From Hypericum androsaemum (taxonomy: Eukaryota > Streptophyta > Magnoliopsida > Malpighiales > Hypericaceae), in NCBI GenBank assembly GCA_963995505.1, contig OZ023184.1, positions 10,308,308 to 10,372,307 of the forward strand: 64,000 nt of DNA, read 5' to 3'. A program made the position numbers and the translations under genes. The notes beneath the pieces are model-generated. The model saw only the letters and a program-made list of their open reading frames with translations. It was not told where the DNA came from and did no database searches. Shown here piece by piece: positions 26,301 through 36,559 of this stretch (positions are counted from its first letter, which is position 1; each line of letters starts with the position of its first letter).

Positions 26301-29300
26301 TTTTCTTGCCTTATCTTGCCTTTTCTTTCATTTTCTTACCTTTTCTTGCCTTATCTTGCCTTTTCATGCCTTTTCCTTGCCTTTTCTTGCCTTATCTTGC
26401 ATTTTCTTACATTTTCCTTGCCTTTTCTTACCATTTCTTGCCTTTTCCTTGCCTTTTCTTTCATTTTATTGACTTATCTTGCCTTATCTTTTATTTTCTT
26501 GCCTTTCCTTCCCTTTTCTTGCCCTATCTTGCCTTTTCTTGTCGTATCTTCCCTTTTCTTTCCTTTTCCTTCGCATTTTATTTCCTTTTCTTGCCTTATA
26601 TTGCCTTTTCCTTGGCTTTCTTCCCTTTTCTTGCCTTTTCACGCCATTTCTTTTTTTTTCGATACCTTTTCTAGCCTTTTCCTAGCTTTTCCTTGCCTAT
26701 TCTTGCCTTACCTTGCCCTTTGTTGCATTATCTTTCATTTTCTTTCCTTTTTTTGCCTTATCTTGCCTTTTCTTATGTTTTCATGCCTTTTCTTGCCTTA
26801 TCTTGCCTTTTCTATCCTTTTAATGCCTTTTCTTGCCTTTTTATGCCATTTCTTGCCTTTTTATTTGCTTTTCTTTCCTTTTCTTGCCTTTTTTTGTCTT
26901 TTCCTTGCCTTATTTTGCCTTATCTTGCCTTTTCTTTCCTTTTCTTACCTTTTCATGCCTTTTCTTTCCTTTGCATGCCTTTTCCATACCTTTTCTTTCC
27001 CTATCTTGCCTTTTCTTTCCTTTCCTTGCCTTTTCTCACCCTTTCCTTGCCTTTTCATGCCTTTTCCATGCCTTTTCTTTCCGTAACTTGCCTTTTCTTG
27101 CCTTTTCCTTGCCTTTTCTTTCATTTTATTGCCTTATCTTTTATTTTCTTTTCTTTTCTTGCCTTTCCTTCCCTTTTCTTGCCCTATCTTGTTTTATCTT
27201 GCCTTTTCTTGTCGTATCATACCTTTTCTTTCCTTTTCCTTCACATTTTTTTCTTTTTTTGGCCTTATATTTCCTTTTCCTTGCGCTTTCTTCCCTTTTC
27301 TTGCCTTTTCATGCCATTTCTTGCCTTTTCGATGCCTTTTGTTACCTTTTCTTGGCTTGTCCTTGCCTATTCTTGCCTTATCTTACCTTTTCTTGCCTTT
27401 TCTTGCCTTTTGCTTGCCTATTCTTGCCTTACCTTGCCTTTTCTTGCCTTATCTTTCCTTTTCTTTCCTTTTTTTGCCTTATCTTGCCTTTTCTTATGTT
27501 TTCATGCCTTTTCTTACCTTATCTTGCCTTTTCTTTCCTTTTAATGCCTTTTCTTGCCTTTTCTTGCCTTTTCATTGGCTTTTCTTTCCTTTACTTGCTT
27601 CATCTTTCCTTTTTTACCATTTCTTGCCTTTTCCCTGCCCTTCCTTACCTTATCTTGCCTTTGTCTTGCCTTTTCTTGCCATTTAATGCCTTTCCCATGC
27701 CTTTTCTTTCCTTTTCTTCACTTTTCTTGCCTATTCCTTGCCTTTTCTTGCCTTTTCCTGCCTGATCTTGCCTTATCTTGCCTTATCTTTCCATTTCCTT
27801 CCTTTTCTTGCCTTTTCTTGCCTTATCTTGCCTTTCCTTACCTTTTCTTGCCTTTTCTTTTTTTTTTCTTGCCTTTTCTTGCCTTTTCCTTGCCTTTTCT
27901 TGCCCTATCTTGCCATTTCTTGCCTTATCTTGCCTTTTCTTACCCTATCTTGCCTTATCTTGCCTTATATTAACTTTTCTTTCCTTTTCCTTGCCCTTTC
28001 TTCCCTTTTCTTGCCTTTTCATGCCTGTTCTTACCTTATCTTTCCTTTTCTTGCCTTTTCTTACCTTTTCCATGCCTTTTCCTATCCTTTTCCTTGCATA
28101 TTCTTGCCTTATCTTAACTTTTCTCGCCTTTTCTTGCCTTTTCTTCCCTTTTTTTGCCTTTTGCTTGCCTATTCTTGCCTTACCTTGCCTTTTCTTGCCT
28201 TATCTTTCCTTTTCTTTCCTTTTTTTGCCTTATCTTGCCTTTTCTTATGTTTTCTTGCCTTTTCTTGCCTTATCTTGCCTTTTGTTTCCTTTTAATGCCT
28301 TTTCTTCCCTTTTTATGCCTTTTCTTGCCTTTTCATTGGCTTTTCTTTCCTTTACTTGCTTCATCTTTCCTTTTTTTCCATTTCTTGCCTTTTCCCTCTC
28401 TTTCCTTACCTTATCTTGCCTTTTTCTTGCCTTTTCTTGCCATTTCATGTATTTTCCATGCCTTTTCTTTCCTTTTCTTGACTTTTCTTGCCTATTTCTT
28501 GCCTTTTCCTGCCTGATCTTGCCTTTTCTTGCCTTATCATGCCTTATCTTTCCATTTCCTTCCTTTTCTTGCCTTATCTTGCCTTTCCTTACCTTTTCTT
28601 GCCTTTTCTTTTCTTTTCTTTCCTTTTCATGCCTTTTCTTGCCATATCATGCCGTTTCTTGCCTTATCTTGCCTTTTCTTGCCCTATCTTGCCTTATCTT
28701 GTCTTATATTGACTTTTCTTTCCTTTTCCTTGCCCTTTCTTCCCTTTTCTTGCCTTTTCATGCCTTTTCTTGCCTTATCTTTACTTTTCTTGCCTTTTCC
28801 ATGCCTTTTCCTATCCTTTTCCTTGCCTATTCTTGCCTTATCTTGCCTTTTCTTGCCTTATCTTGCCTTTTCCATGCCTTTTGCTTCTCTATTCTTGCCT
28901 TACCATGCCTTTTCTTGCCTTATCTTTCATTTTCTTTCCTTTTTTTGCCTTATCTTGCCTTTTCTTATGTTTTCATGCCTTTTCTTGCCTTATCTTGCCT
29001 TTTCTTTCCTTTTAATACTTTTTCTTGCCTTTTTATGCCTTTTCTTGCCTTTTCATTGGCTTTTCTTTCCTTTTCTTTCCTTTTAATGCCTTTTCTTGTC
29101 TTTTCCTTGCCTATTCTTGCCTTATCTTGCCTTTTCCTTGCCTTTTCCTTGCCTTACCTTGCCTTTTCTTGCCTTATCTTGCATAATCTTTCTTTTTCTT
29201 TACTTTTCTTTCCTTTTGTTGGCTTAGCTTACCTTTTCTTACCTTTTCATGCCTTTTCTTTCCTTTTTATGGCTTTGCTTGCCTTTTCCTTGCCTTCTCT

Positions 29301-30338
29301 TGCCTTATCTTTCCTTTTTTGCCTTTTCTTACCTTATCTTCACTTTTTCTTGCATTTTTGTGCCTTTTCATGCCTTTTCTTGCCTTTTCTTTCCTTTTCT
29401 TGCCTATTCCTTGCATTTTTTTGCCTTATCTTGCCTTTTCATACCTTTTCTTCCCTTTCCTTACCTTTTCTTGCCTTTTCTTGCCTTTTCTTACGTTTTC
29501 TCGCCTTTTCTTTCCTTTTCTTGCCTTTTCTTGTCTTTTTGTACCTTTTCCTCGCCATTTCTTGCCTTTTCTTTCCTTTTTTGCCTTTTCTTATCTTTTC
29601 CTTGCCTTTTCTTGCCATTTATTGCCTTATCTTGCCTTATCTTTCCTTTTCATTCCTTTTCTTGCCTTTTCTTAACTTTTCATGCCTTTTCTTGCCTTAT
29701 CTTTCATTTTCTTGCATTTTTATGTCTTTTCATGGCTTTTCATGCCTTTTCTTGCCTTATCTTGCCGTTTCCTGCCTTTTCTTGCCTTACCTTAGCTTTT
29801 CTTACCTTATCTTTCCTTTTCTTATCTTTTCATGCCTTATCTTGCCTTTTCTTGCCTTTTCCTTGCCTTTTCTTACCTTTTCCTTGCCTTTTCATACCTT
29901 TTCTTGTCTTTTCCTTGCCTTTTCCATGCTTTTTCTTTCCTTAACATGCCTTTTCTTTTTTTGCCTTTTCTTTCATTTTCTTGCCTTGTCTTGCCTTATC
30001 TTTTATTTTCTTTTCTTTTCTTGCCTTTCCTTCCCTTTTCTTGCCCTATTTTGCCTTATCTTGCATTTTCTTGCCGTATCTTGCCTTTTTTGTCCTTTTT
30101 CGTTGCATTTTATTTCCTTTTCTTGCCTTATATTGCCTTTTCCTTGCCGTTTCTTCTCTTTTCTTGCCTTTTCTTACCATTTCTATCCTTTTCTTGCCTT
30201 ATATTGCCTTTTCTTTCCTTTTCCTTGCCCTTTCTTCCCTTTTCTTGCCTTTTCGTTCCTTTTCTTGCCTTATCTTTCCTTTTCTTGCATTTTCTTGCCT
30301 TTTCCATGCCTTATCCTATCCTTTTCCTTGCCTATTCT
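23392..30338. repeat. Satellite A, block 2
   Basis: The same 10-mer continues with its own HOR markers. The series CTTCCCTTTTCTTGCCCTA followed by ATTTTATTTCC recurs near 23450, 24065, 24870, 26505, 27170 and 30030, at uneven spacings of about 0.6-0.8 kb or multiples. The same series reappears at about 38215-38270, beyond element 1, so blocks 2 and 3 were one array before that insertion. An open frame on + runs through the array end into the 5' LTR of element 1. This is a chance fusion, not a gene. Confidence 0.95.
30334..30338. other. Target-site duplication of element 1, left copy
   Basis: ATTCT lies immediately before the TG that opens the 5' LTR. It is part of a satellite A 10-mer variant (CCTATTCTTG). 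The identical five bases follow the 3' LTR at 37139-37143. Confidence 0.95.
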
Positions 30339-31143
30339 TGATGTGAGCAAGCCTACGGATGCACCAACTATCAAGCTTGTAGACTCGAAGCAAGTTCAAG
30401 TTCCAATTGGGCCAATGATAAGAGCAAGAGCTAGGAAGTTGCAATCTGATTTCAATGGACTAATGCATGAAGTTTGGGCTCAAGCAAGTTCGTGGAGGAC
30501 CAAGGACGTCCAAGAAACCCAAGGGAGGCCCATGCACGTTTTGGAGGCTGAATGGGAAGCTTGACATGCACGAAAGCTTCTAGATGCATGCGCACATGGA
30601 GAATCAAGAAGAATCAGCCTATTTAGGCCATGCATCTAATTGTTTTGGACGTGCAACTAGTAGCTATTCTATTAGATATTATTTGCTTATATTATTCCTT
30701 GTTTAGTTGCATAAGTTCGGCCAGAATCTCCTTAGAATAGGAAAGAGAGTTTTGGCCAGCCTTTGAATTCCTTTTAAGGAGTTAGCTTGTTTAGGAATAT
30801 TTTGGTACTTTGGGAGCCTATATAAAGAGGACTCCTAGCAATAAAACGTACACACACAATTCGGAAATACTTAGCATTGGCTAGTTGAGAGTTTGATACT
30901 CGTTTGTTCTTGCTTAGGCTGGTGAGTCGTCTTGGCTAGAATTTATCCTTCACTTATCAAGCGGATATTCCATCCCCGCTTGTGGCGTGATACGTCCTTA
31001 GGTCAAGGTTCAGAAGCCCTTGCAGCGGGTTGAGGTACAAATTCGTGCCTTAGTTCGTGTAAGTTCTTGTGAGTTGTGATCTGTTCCATTCTAAAGTAAC
31101 AAACGGTCCGAGTTGTGAATCTTTTCCGCGGAGATTCATATCA
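30339..31143 (+). repeat. 5' LTR of element 1
   Basis: The LTR runs from TGATGTGAGC to TCATATCA, so it has canonical TG and CA ends. It begins with a copy of the last 74 pol codons and their stop, because the pol frame ends inside the LTR. A TATA box lies at 30819-30826 and AATAAA at 30840-30845. The AATAAA is too close to the TATA box to be an obvious poly(A) signal for transcripts starting here. Compared with the 3' LTR there are four transitions, near 30420, 30746, 30821 and 30992. Confidence 0.96.
30819..30826 (+). promoter_or_regulatory. TATA box of the 5' LTR
   Basis: TATATAAA sits in the middle of the LTR, as expected for the U3/R boundary. The same box occurs in both LTRs of element 2 on the opposite strand. 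In the 3' LTR of element 1 it has changed to TACATAAA (36814-36821). Confidence 0.75.
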
Positions 31144-31145
31144 GT

Positions 31146-31157
31146 TGGTATCAGAGC
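31146..31157 (+). other. Primer binding site, initiator tRNA-Met
   Basis: TGGTATCAGAGC starts two bases after the 5' LTR ends. It is complementary to the 3' end of plant initiator methionine tRNA, the usual primer for many plant Ty3/gypsy elements. It would prime minus-strand DNA synthesis. Confidence 0.93.
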
Positions 31158-31771
31158 TTAGCTTGTTACTTTAGTTCATTATCCTTGTTATTTTTGTTCT
31201 TGTTGGTTCGTTTTTGTTACTTGTTATTTTTTTTGTTCTTGTTGGTTCGTTTTCTCTCCTCGCTGTTTGAGAGAAAAGAGAGGAAAACAAACGAGTGAAG
31301 CAAGAAAAGAAAGAAAAGAAAAGAAAGAAAAAAAAAAGAAAAGAAAAAAAAAAAAAAGGGAAAGAAAAGAAAAAGAAAAAAGGAAGCCGCAAGCTAAAGA
31401 GGAAGCAAGCTAAATTGGAAGTCTCAAGCTAAAGAGGAAGCAAATCCGAGGGAAGCTAGCAAACTAAGGAGGCGCAACAGCTGATCAAGAAAGGGGACGA
31501 GCAAGACTAAAAGAAAGACCAAAGAGGAACTTTAACATTCTGTTTGTTAAAGCGTGGAGCTCAAGCAAGGCCGTTCTAGCCTTAGTAAGAACATACAAGT
31601 ATCACGAGAGGAAAAAGGCAAGAGTGTGCGAGTACCTTAGAGAGAAAAGCCAAATATTTGAGTACAAAACACGAGTGAACTTGAGTGCACCATACATTGA
31701 GAGTATACACGTAAGGGAGTGAGCTTGTGAGGCCATATTTTTTTTACTAACCAATTTTTCTTGCAGCAAAC
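31158..31771 (+). other. Leader of element 1 between primer site and gag
   Basis: This is an untranslated leader of about 610 bases. At 31265-31385 it holds a nearly pure A/G tract, and element 2 has a matching tract at the same relative place (59045-59110 on the opposite strand). The last 25 bases read like a plant intron 3' end: CTAAC, a T-rich run, then TTGCAG ending at 31766, five bases before the gag ATG. A GTAAGT at 31059-31064 in the LTR could act as donor. No reading frame of note is present. Confidence 0.7.
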
Positions 31772-33526
31772 ATGTCGCATGAAGGTCAAACTATGGAAAA
31801 CATAGACCTTAAGTTATTAGTGGATGCCTTGGCCGGGAAGCTCGAGCGGATGGTGCAAGCTCAGATGGAGCCTTTGCAACTACGCGTGGATGCCGTGGAG
31901 AATTCTCGTGACAACCCCCAAACGCGAGGCGAACTCCAAAGGCGTAGGAGAGGAGTACCTATTGGAGAATCAAGCGGAGCTGATTCTGAGTCGGAAGAAG
32001 GCGTAGGCTCTACAAGGAGTCTTAGGAGAGCAAGAACAAACCGTCCACCTAGGGAGGCAAGGCCAAGGAGAGACGACAATATAGGAAGTATCAAACTGAA
32101 GATACCTTCCTTTGCTGGTCGTTCTGACCCGGAGGCATACTTAGAGTGGGAGAAGAAGATTGAGTTTGTGTTTGATTGCCACAATAGCTCCGAAGAAAAG
32201 AAGGTAAAACTTGCCATCACCGAATTCACTGATTATGCTATAACTTGGTGGGATCAACTTGTGACTAGCAGGAGGAGAAATAGAGAACGCCCTATAGCTA
32301 CTTGGGAAGACATGAAAGTGGTGATGAGGAAGAGATTTGTTCCAAGTCATTACTATAGAGAGCTGTATAAGAAGTTACAAGGAATGAGGAAAGGAAGTTT
32401 GAGTGTGGAGGAGTATTTCAAACAGATGGAGATGGCCATGATAAGAGCTGATATAGATGAAGATAGAGAAGTTACAATGGCAAGGTTCTTGAATGGACTC
32501 AATCCTGAAATTCAAGACAAAGTTGAGTTGCAACACTATGTGGAGTTGGAGGACATGGTGCATATGGCAACGAAAATTGAGAAGCAACTCAAGAGAGGAG
32601 AGGGGAGAACAAAAGCTACATCGAATTCTACTTGGAAGCCAAACTACCAAAAGAAGTTTGACAAGCCACAAGCAGCCAAAGTAGAGCATAAATCCGAGAG
32701 TTCTCAAGCTAATTCTCAAAGGAAAGTGGAAGTCACTCCAGCTAGGAACCGTGACATCAAGTGCTTTAAGTGTCAAGGAAGAGGGCACATCTCAAGTCAA
32801 TGCCCTAACAAGCAAGCAATGGTGATCAAGGAGAGTGGAGAGATTGAAACTGAAGAAGAGGATTCGGAGCATGAAAGCATGCCTTCTTTGGAGGACGTAT
32901 CCGAGGAAGAGTACCAAGCTGTTGAGAGGCTTACTCTTGTGTCTAGAAGAGCATTGAATGTGCAAATAAAAGAAGAAAATGATGTGGCTCAAAGAGAAAA
33001 TATTTTTCACACAAGGTGCTATGTCAAAGACAAGGTGTGTAGTGTCATCATAGATGGAGGAAGTTGTGCTAATGTTGCAAGCACTACTATGGTGGAGAAG
33101 TTAGGGTTACTCACGGGAAAACACCCTAAGCCTTACAAACTACAATGGCTGAATGATAGTGGAGAAGTACGAGTGATGAAGCAAGTATTGGTAGCATTCC
33201 GCATTGGCAACTATGAGGATGAAGTGTTGTGTGATGTTGTACCAATGCAAGCTGGTCACCTATTGTTAGGAAGGCCGTGGCAGTTTGATAGGAAAGTGCA
33301 TCATGATGGCTACACCAACAAGTATTCACTTATACTTAAGAAGAGAGTAATCACCTTGGCACCCTTGTCACCATCACAAGTTTGTGAAGATCAACGTCAG
33401 TTGCAAAAAGAAAGTGATGAGCAAAGAGAGCGTGACAAGAAGAAAAAGAATGAGAGGAGAGAAGAAGCCGAAAAAAAGATAAGAAAAACGGCCAATGGAG
33501 AGGAAAAGATTGAGAAAACAAAATAA
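31772..33526 (+). CDS. gag-pro: Gag and protease of element 1 (polyprotein N-terminal part)
   Basis: The frame has 584 codons and its ATG follows the leader directly. Residues about 110-270 form a retrotransposon gag (capsid) domain containing WWDQL and the Y.REL..KL.GM region. Residues 331-344 form one CCHC zinc knuckle (C331, C334, H339, C344), which would bind genomic RNA. Residues about 410-510 are a retropepsin-like protease with Asp428 in IDGGSCANVAS and a later LLLGRPW motif. The active-site triplet is D-G-G rather than D-T/S-G, and element 2 shares this. The tail is Lys/Glu-rich. The frame ends at a TAA (33524-33526) in phase with the downstream pol frame. The aligned codon in element 2 is Glu, so this is probably a nonsense mutation in a single gag-pol polyprotein. 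Confidence 0.93.
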   Translation: MSHEGQTMENIDLKLLVDALAGKLERMVQAQMEPLQLRVDAVENSRDNPQTRGELQRRRRGVPIGESSGADSESEEGVGSTRSLRRARTNRPPREARPRRDDNIGSIKLKIPSFAGRSDPEAYLEWEKKIEFVFDCHNSSEEKKVKLAITEFTDYAITWWDQLVTSRRRNRERPIATWEDMKVVMRKRFVPSHYYRELYKKLQGMRKGSLSVEEYFKQMEMAMIRADIDEDREVTMARFLNGLNPEIQDKVELQHYVELEDMVHMATKIEKQLKRGEGRTKATSNSTWKPNYQKKFDKPQAAKVEHKSESSQANSQRKVEVTPARNRDIKCFKCQGRGHISSQCPNKQAMVIKESGEIETEEEDSEHESMPSLEDVSEEEYQAVERLTLVSRRALNVQIKEENDVAQRENIFHTRCYVKDKVCSVIIDGGSCANVASTTMVEKLGLLTGKHPKPYKLQWLNDSGEVRVMKQVLVAFRIGNYEDEVLCDVVPMQAGHLLLGRPWQFDRKVHHDGYTNKYSLILKKRVITLAPLSPSQVCEDQRQLQKESDEQRERDKKKKNERREEAEKKIRKTANGEEKIEKTK

Positions 33527-33592
33527 GCCGAAAAAACAGAAATTAAAACGGCCAAAGAGAGAAAAACCGAGAGTTGGAAAAAGAGTTACTAT

Positions 33593-36559
33593 GTGGGAAC
33601 AAATGTTATTAAGCAAGCATGCTTTGAAAAGAAGCCTATGATCTTACTTCGGTATAGAGAGGCGCTTTTAAACACTAACGAACTTGAACCACATGTACCT
33701 AGTACGGTTGTGTCTCTTTTGCAGGATTACAAGGATGTCTTTCCCGACGAGCTACCACCTGGTTTGCCACCTATTCGTGGGATTAAACATCAAATAGACT
33801 TTGTCCCGGGAGCTACCATACCTAACCGTCCCGCATATAGAAGCAATCCTGAAGAGACAAAGGAGCTTGAGAAGCAAGTCAACGAGCTGTTGGAGAAAGG
33901 GTACGTAAGAGAGAGCATGAGTCCATGTGCTGTTCCAGTCCTACTTGTGCCCAAGAAGGATAAAACATGGAGAATGTGTGTTGATTGCCGAGCAGTCAAC
34001 AACATAACGGTAAAATATCGTCACCCTATCCCTCATTTAGATGACATGTTAGATGAGTTGCATGGTTCTTGCATGTTTTCTAAGATTGATTTGAAGAGTG
34101 GTTATCATCAAATTAGGATGAAAGAAGGAGATGAGTGGAAGACTGCTTTCAAAACTAAGTATGGGTTGTATGAGTGGATGGTCATGCCATTTGGTTTGTC
34201 CAACGCACCTAGCACGTTTATGCGACTCATGAATCATGTTCTACGTCCATTCATTGGTAAATTTGTAGTTGTTTACTTTGATGATATACTCATTTATAGC
34301 AAGAGCATGGAGGATCATCTAGAACATTTGAAATCTGTCTTAGATGCACTTAGAGAAGAACAATTGTTTGCTAACTTGAAGAAGTGCACCTTTTGTACGG
34401 ATAAGCTTGTATTCTTGGGTTTTGTTGTTGGAGCTAACGGAATACAGGTTGATGAAGAAAAGATCCGAGCTATCCGTGAATGGCCAAGCCCTACAAGTGT
34501 TGCTAATGTTAGGAGCTTTCATGGACTCGCTAGTTTTTATAGGAGATTTGTGAAGGACTTTAGTAGCATAGCCGCACCCATAACTGAAGTCATCAAGAAG
34601 AACGTGGGCTTTACTTGGGGAGAAGCTCAAGAGAAGGCTTTCCAACTACTGAAAGGGAAGTTGACTAATGCACCCTTGTTAGCTTTACCTAATTTCTCTA
34701 AGACTTTTGAAATAGAGTGTGATGCTTCTGGTGTAGGAATTGGAGCTGTCCTTATGCAAGAAGGAAGACCTATTGCATACTTTAGTGAGAAACTAAGTGG
34801 TGCAACCTTGAATTACCCGACCTATGACAAGGAGTTGTACGCACTAGTTCGAGCATTGGAGACATGGCAGCATTATTTGTGGCCCAAGGAGTTCGTGATT
34901 CACACTGATCATGAGTCACTCAAGCACTTAAAGGGGCAACACAAGCTGAACAAGAGGCATGCACGATGGGTGGAATTCATTGAGACATTTCCTTATGTCA
35001 TTCGCTACAAGCAAGGTAAGGAAAATGTAGTGGCTGATGCAGTATCACGAAGGTACGCCTTGATCTCAACTCTTGATGCTAAACTACTTGGCTTTGAACA
35101 CATTAAGGAGATGTATGTTGATGATGTTGATTTTGGCGAGTTGTTTAGATCAACTGAAAGAAGTGCATTTGGTAAGTTCTTTCGTAATGAAGGTTACCTA
35201 TTTCGTGAAAACAAACTTTGTGTGCCTAATTGTTCGATGCGAGAATTACTAATTCAGGAGGCACATGGAGGTGGCTTAATGGGGCATTTTGGAATTGCAA
35301 AGACCTTGGCAATGCTACAAGATCATTTCTTTTGGCCACACATGAAGAGAGACGTTGAGAGAGTTTGTGGTCGTTGCATCACTTGCAAGCAAGCCAAGTC
35401 AAAGGTAAAACCCCATGGTTTGTACACCCCACTACCTATACCTAGTGAGCCCTGGATTGATATCTCTATGGATTTTGTGTTAGGCCTACCTAGGACTAAG
35501 CGTGGAAGAGATTCAATTTTTGTGGTAGTGGATAGGTTTTCTAAGATGGCACATTTCATTCCATGTCATAAGACTGATGATGCTTCAAATATTGCTGATT
35601 TGTTCTTTAGAGAGGTTGTTAGGTTACATGGCATGCCTAGGACAATTATCTCTGATAGAGATGCTAAGTTCCTAAGTTACTTTTGGAAAACCTTGTGGTG
35701 CAAGTTAGGTACTAAGTTGTTGTTTTCTACTACTTGTCATCCTCAAACTGATGGTCAAACTGAAGTAGTAAATAGGACTTTGTCTACACTTTTGAGAGCA
35801 CTCATTAAGCATAACATTAAGACTTGGGAAGAATGTTTGCCTCATGTTGAGTTTGCTTATAATCGTTCTGTCCATTCTGCTACTCAATTCTCACCATTTG
35901 AGCTTGTTTATGGATTTAATCCTTTGACTCCATTGGATTTATCACCTCTACCTTCGAGTGAGCATGTTAACTTAGATGGAAAGAAGAAAGCTGAATTTGT
36001 CAAGCAGTTACATGAGAAAGCTAGAATGAACATCGAGAAGCGCACGGAGCACTATGCAAGGCAAGCAAACAAAGGAAGGCACAAGGTTGTCTTTGAGCCG
36101 GGCGATTGGGTTTGGCTACATATGAGGAAGGAGCGTTTTCCTGTCCAAAGACGTTCAAAGTTGCTACCACGGGGAGATGGTCCATTCCAAGTGCTAGAAC
36201 GCATTAATGATAATGCCTACAAGCTAGACCTTCCGGGTGAGTATAGTGTAAGTGCTTCGTTTAATGTGGCTGACTTGAGTCCGTTTGATGTAGGTGATGA
36301 TTTGAGGACAAATCCTTTTCAAGAGGAGGGGACTGATGTGAGCAAGCCTACGGATGCACCAACTATCAAGCTTGTAGACTCGAAGCAAGTTCAAGTTCCA
36401 ATTGGGCCAATGACAAGAGCAAGAGCTAGGAAGTTGCAATCTGATTTCAATGGACTAATGCATGAAGTTTGGGCTCAAGCAAGTTCGTGGAGGACCAAGG
36501 ACGTCCAAGAAACCCAAGGGAGGCCCATGCACGTTTTGGAGGCTGAATGGGAAGCTTGA
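33593..36559 (+). CDS. pol: Reverse transcriptase, RNase H and integrase of element 1
   Basis: Counting from the first Met after the TAA gives 988 codons. The same frame is open back to that stop, so the true N-terminus is the upstream gag-pro. Reverse transcriptase spans about residues 60-340 with Asp166 and YFDD (228-231). RNase H spans about 370-490 with Asp377, Glu414 and Asp439. The integrase has an HHCC zinc region (H-x6-H, then C-x2-C, about 550-610), a core with Asp627, Asp688 and Glu724 (35 residues between the last two), and a GPF module at 863-865. Every catalytic residue is present. Residues 915-988 are encoded inside the 3' LTR and include [11 protein letters not shown], which resembles the C-terminal motif I associate with CRM elements. 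No canonical chromodomain is evident. Confidence 0.95.
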   Translation: MGTNVIKQACFEKKPMILLRYREALLNTNELEPHVPSTVVSLLQDYKDVFPDELPPGLPPIRGIKHQIDFVPGATIPNRPAYRSNPEETKELEKQVNELLEKGYVRESMSPCAVPVLLVPKKDKTWRMCVDCRAVNNITVKYRHPIPHLDDMLDELHGSCMFSKIDLKSGYHQIRMKEGDEWKTAFKTKYGLYEWMVMPFGLSNAPSTFMRLMNHVLRPFIGKFVVVYFDDILIYSKSMEDHLEHLKSVLDALREEQLFANLKKCTFCTDKLVFLGFVVGANGIQVDEEKIRAIREWPSPTSVANVRSFHGLASFYRRFVKDFSSIAAPITEVIKKNVGFTWGEAQEKAFQLLKGKLTNAPLLALPNFSKTFEIECDASGVGIGAVLMQEGRPIAYFSEKLSGATLNYPTYDKELYALVRALETWQHYLWPKEFVIHTDHESLKHLKGQHKLNKRHARWVEFIETFPYVIRYKQGKENVVADAVSRRYALISTLDAKLLGFEHIKEMYVDDVDFGELFRSTERSAFGKFFRNEGYLFRENKLCVPNCSMRELLIQEAHGGGLMGHFGIAKTLAMLQDHFFWPHMKRDVERVCGRCITCKQAKSKVKPHGLYTPLPIPSEPWIDISMDFVLGLPRTKRGRDSIFVVVDRFSKMAHFIPCHKTDDASNIADLFFREVVRLHGMPRTIISDRDAKFLSYFWKTLWCKLGTKLLFSTTCHPQTDGQTEVVNRTLSTLLRALIKHNIKTWEECLPHVEFAYNRSVHSATQFSPFELVYGFNPLTPLDLSPLPSSEHVNLDGKKKAEFVKQLHEKARMNIEKRTEHYARQANKGRHKVVFEPGDWVWLHMRKERFPVQRRSKLLPRGDGPFQVLERINDNAYKLDLPGEYSVSASFNVADLSPFDVGDDLRTNPFQEEGTDVSKPTDAPTIKLVDSKQVQVPIGPMTRARARKLQSDFNGLMHEVWAQASSWRTKDVQETQGRPMHVLEAEWEA
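36321..36332 (+). other. Polypurine tract of element 1
   Basis: AAGAGGAGGGGA lies one base before the 3' LTR and would prime plus-strand DNA synthesis. It is also translated, because the pol frame runs through it. Confidence 0.88.

Noticed and set aside
27778..30564. 928-codon frame ending in a real retrotransposon peptide
   Set aside because: The last 74 codons are the pol tail copied in the 5' LTR of element 1. The rest is satellite translation. The fusion arose by chance in-frame insertion.
30840..30845. AATAAA as the polyadenylation signal of the LTR
   Set aside because: It lies only about 14 bases after the TATA box, so it would be at or before the transcript start. I do not call it as a functional signal.
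31171..31392. Minus-strand 73-codon Phe/Ser-rich frame in the leader of element 1
   Set aside because: It is the complement of the A/G tract, is low-complexity, and has no match in the element 2 leader.
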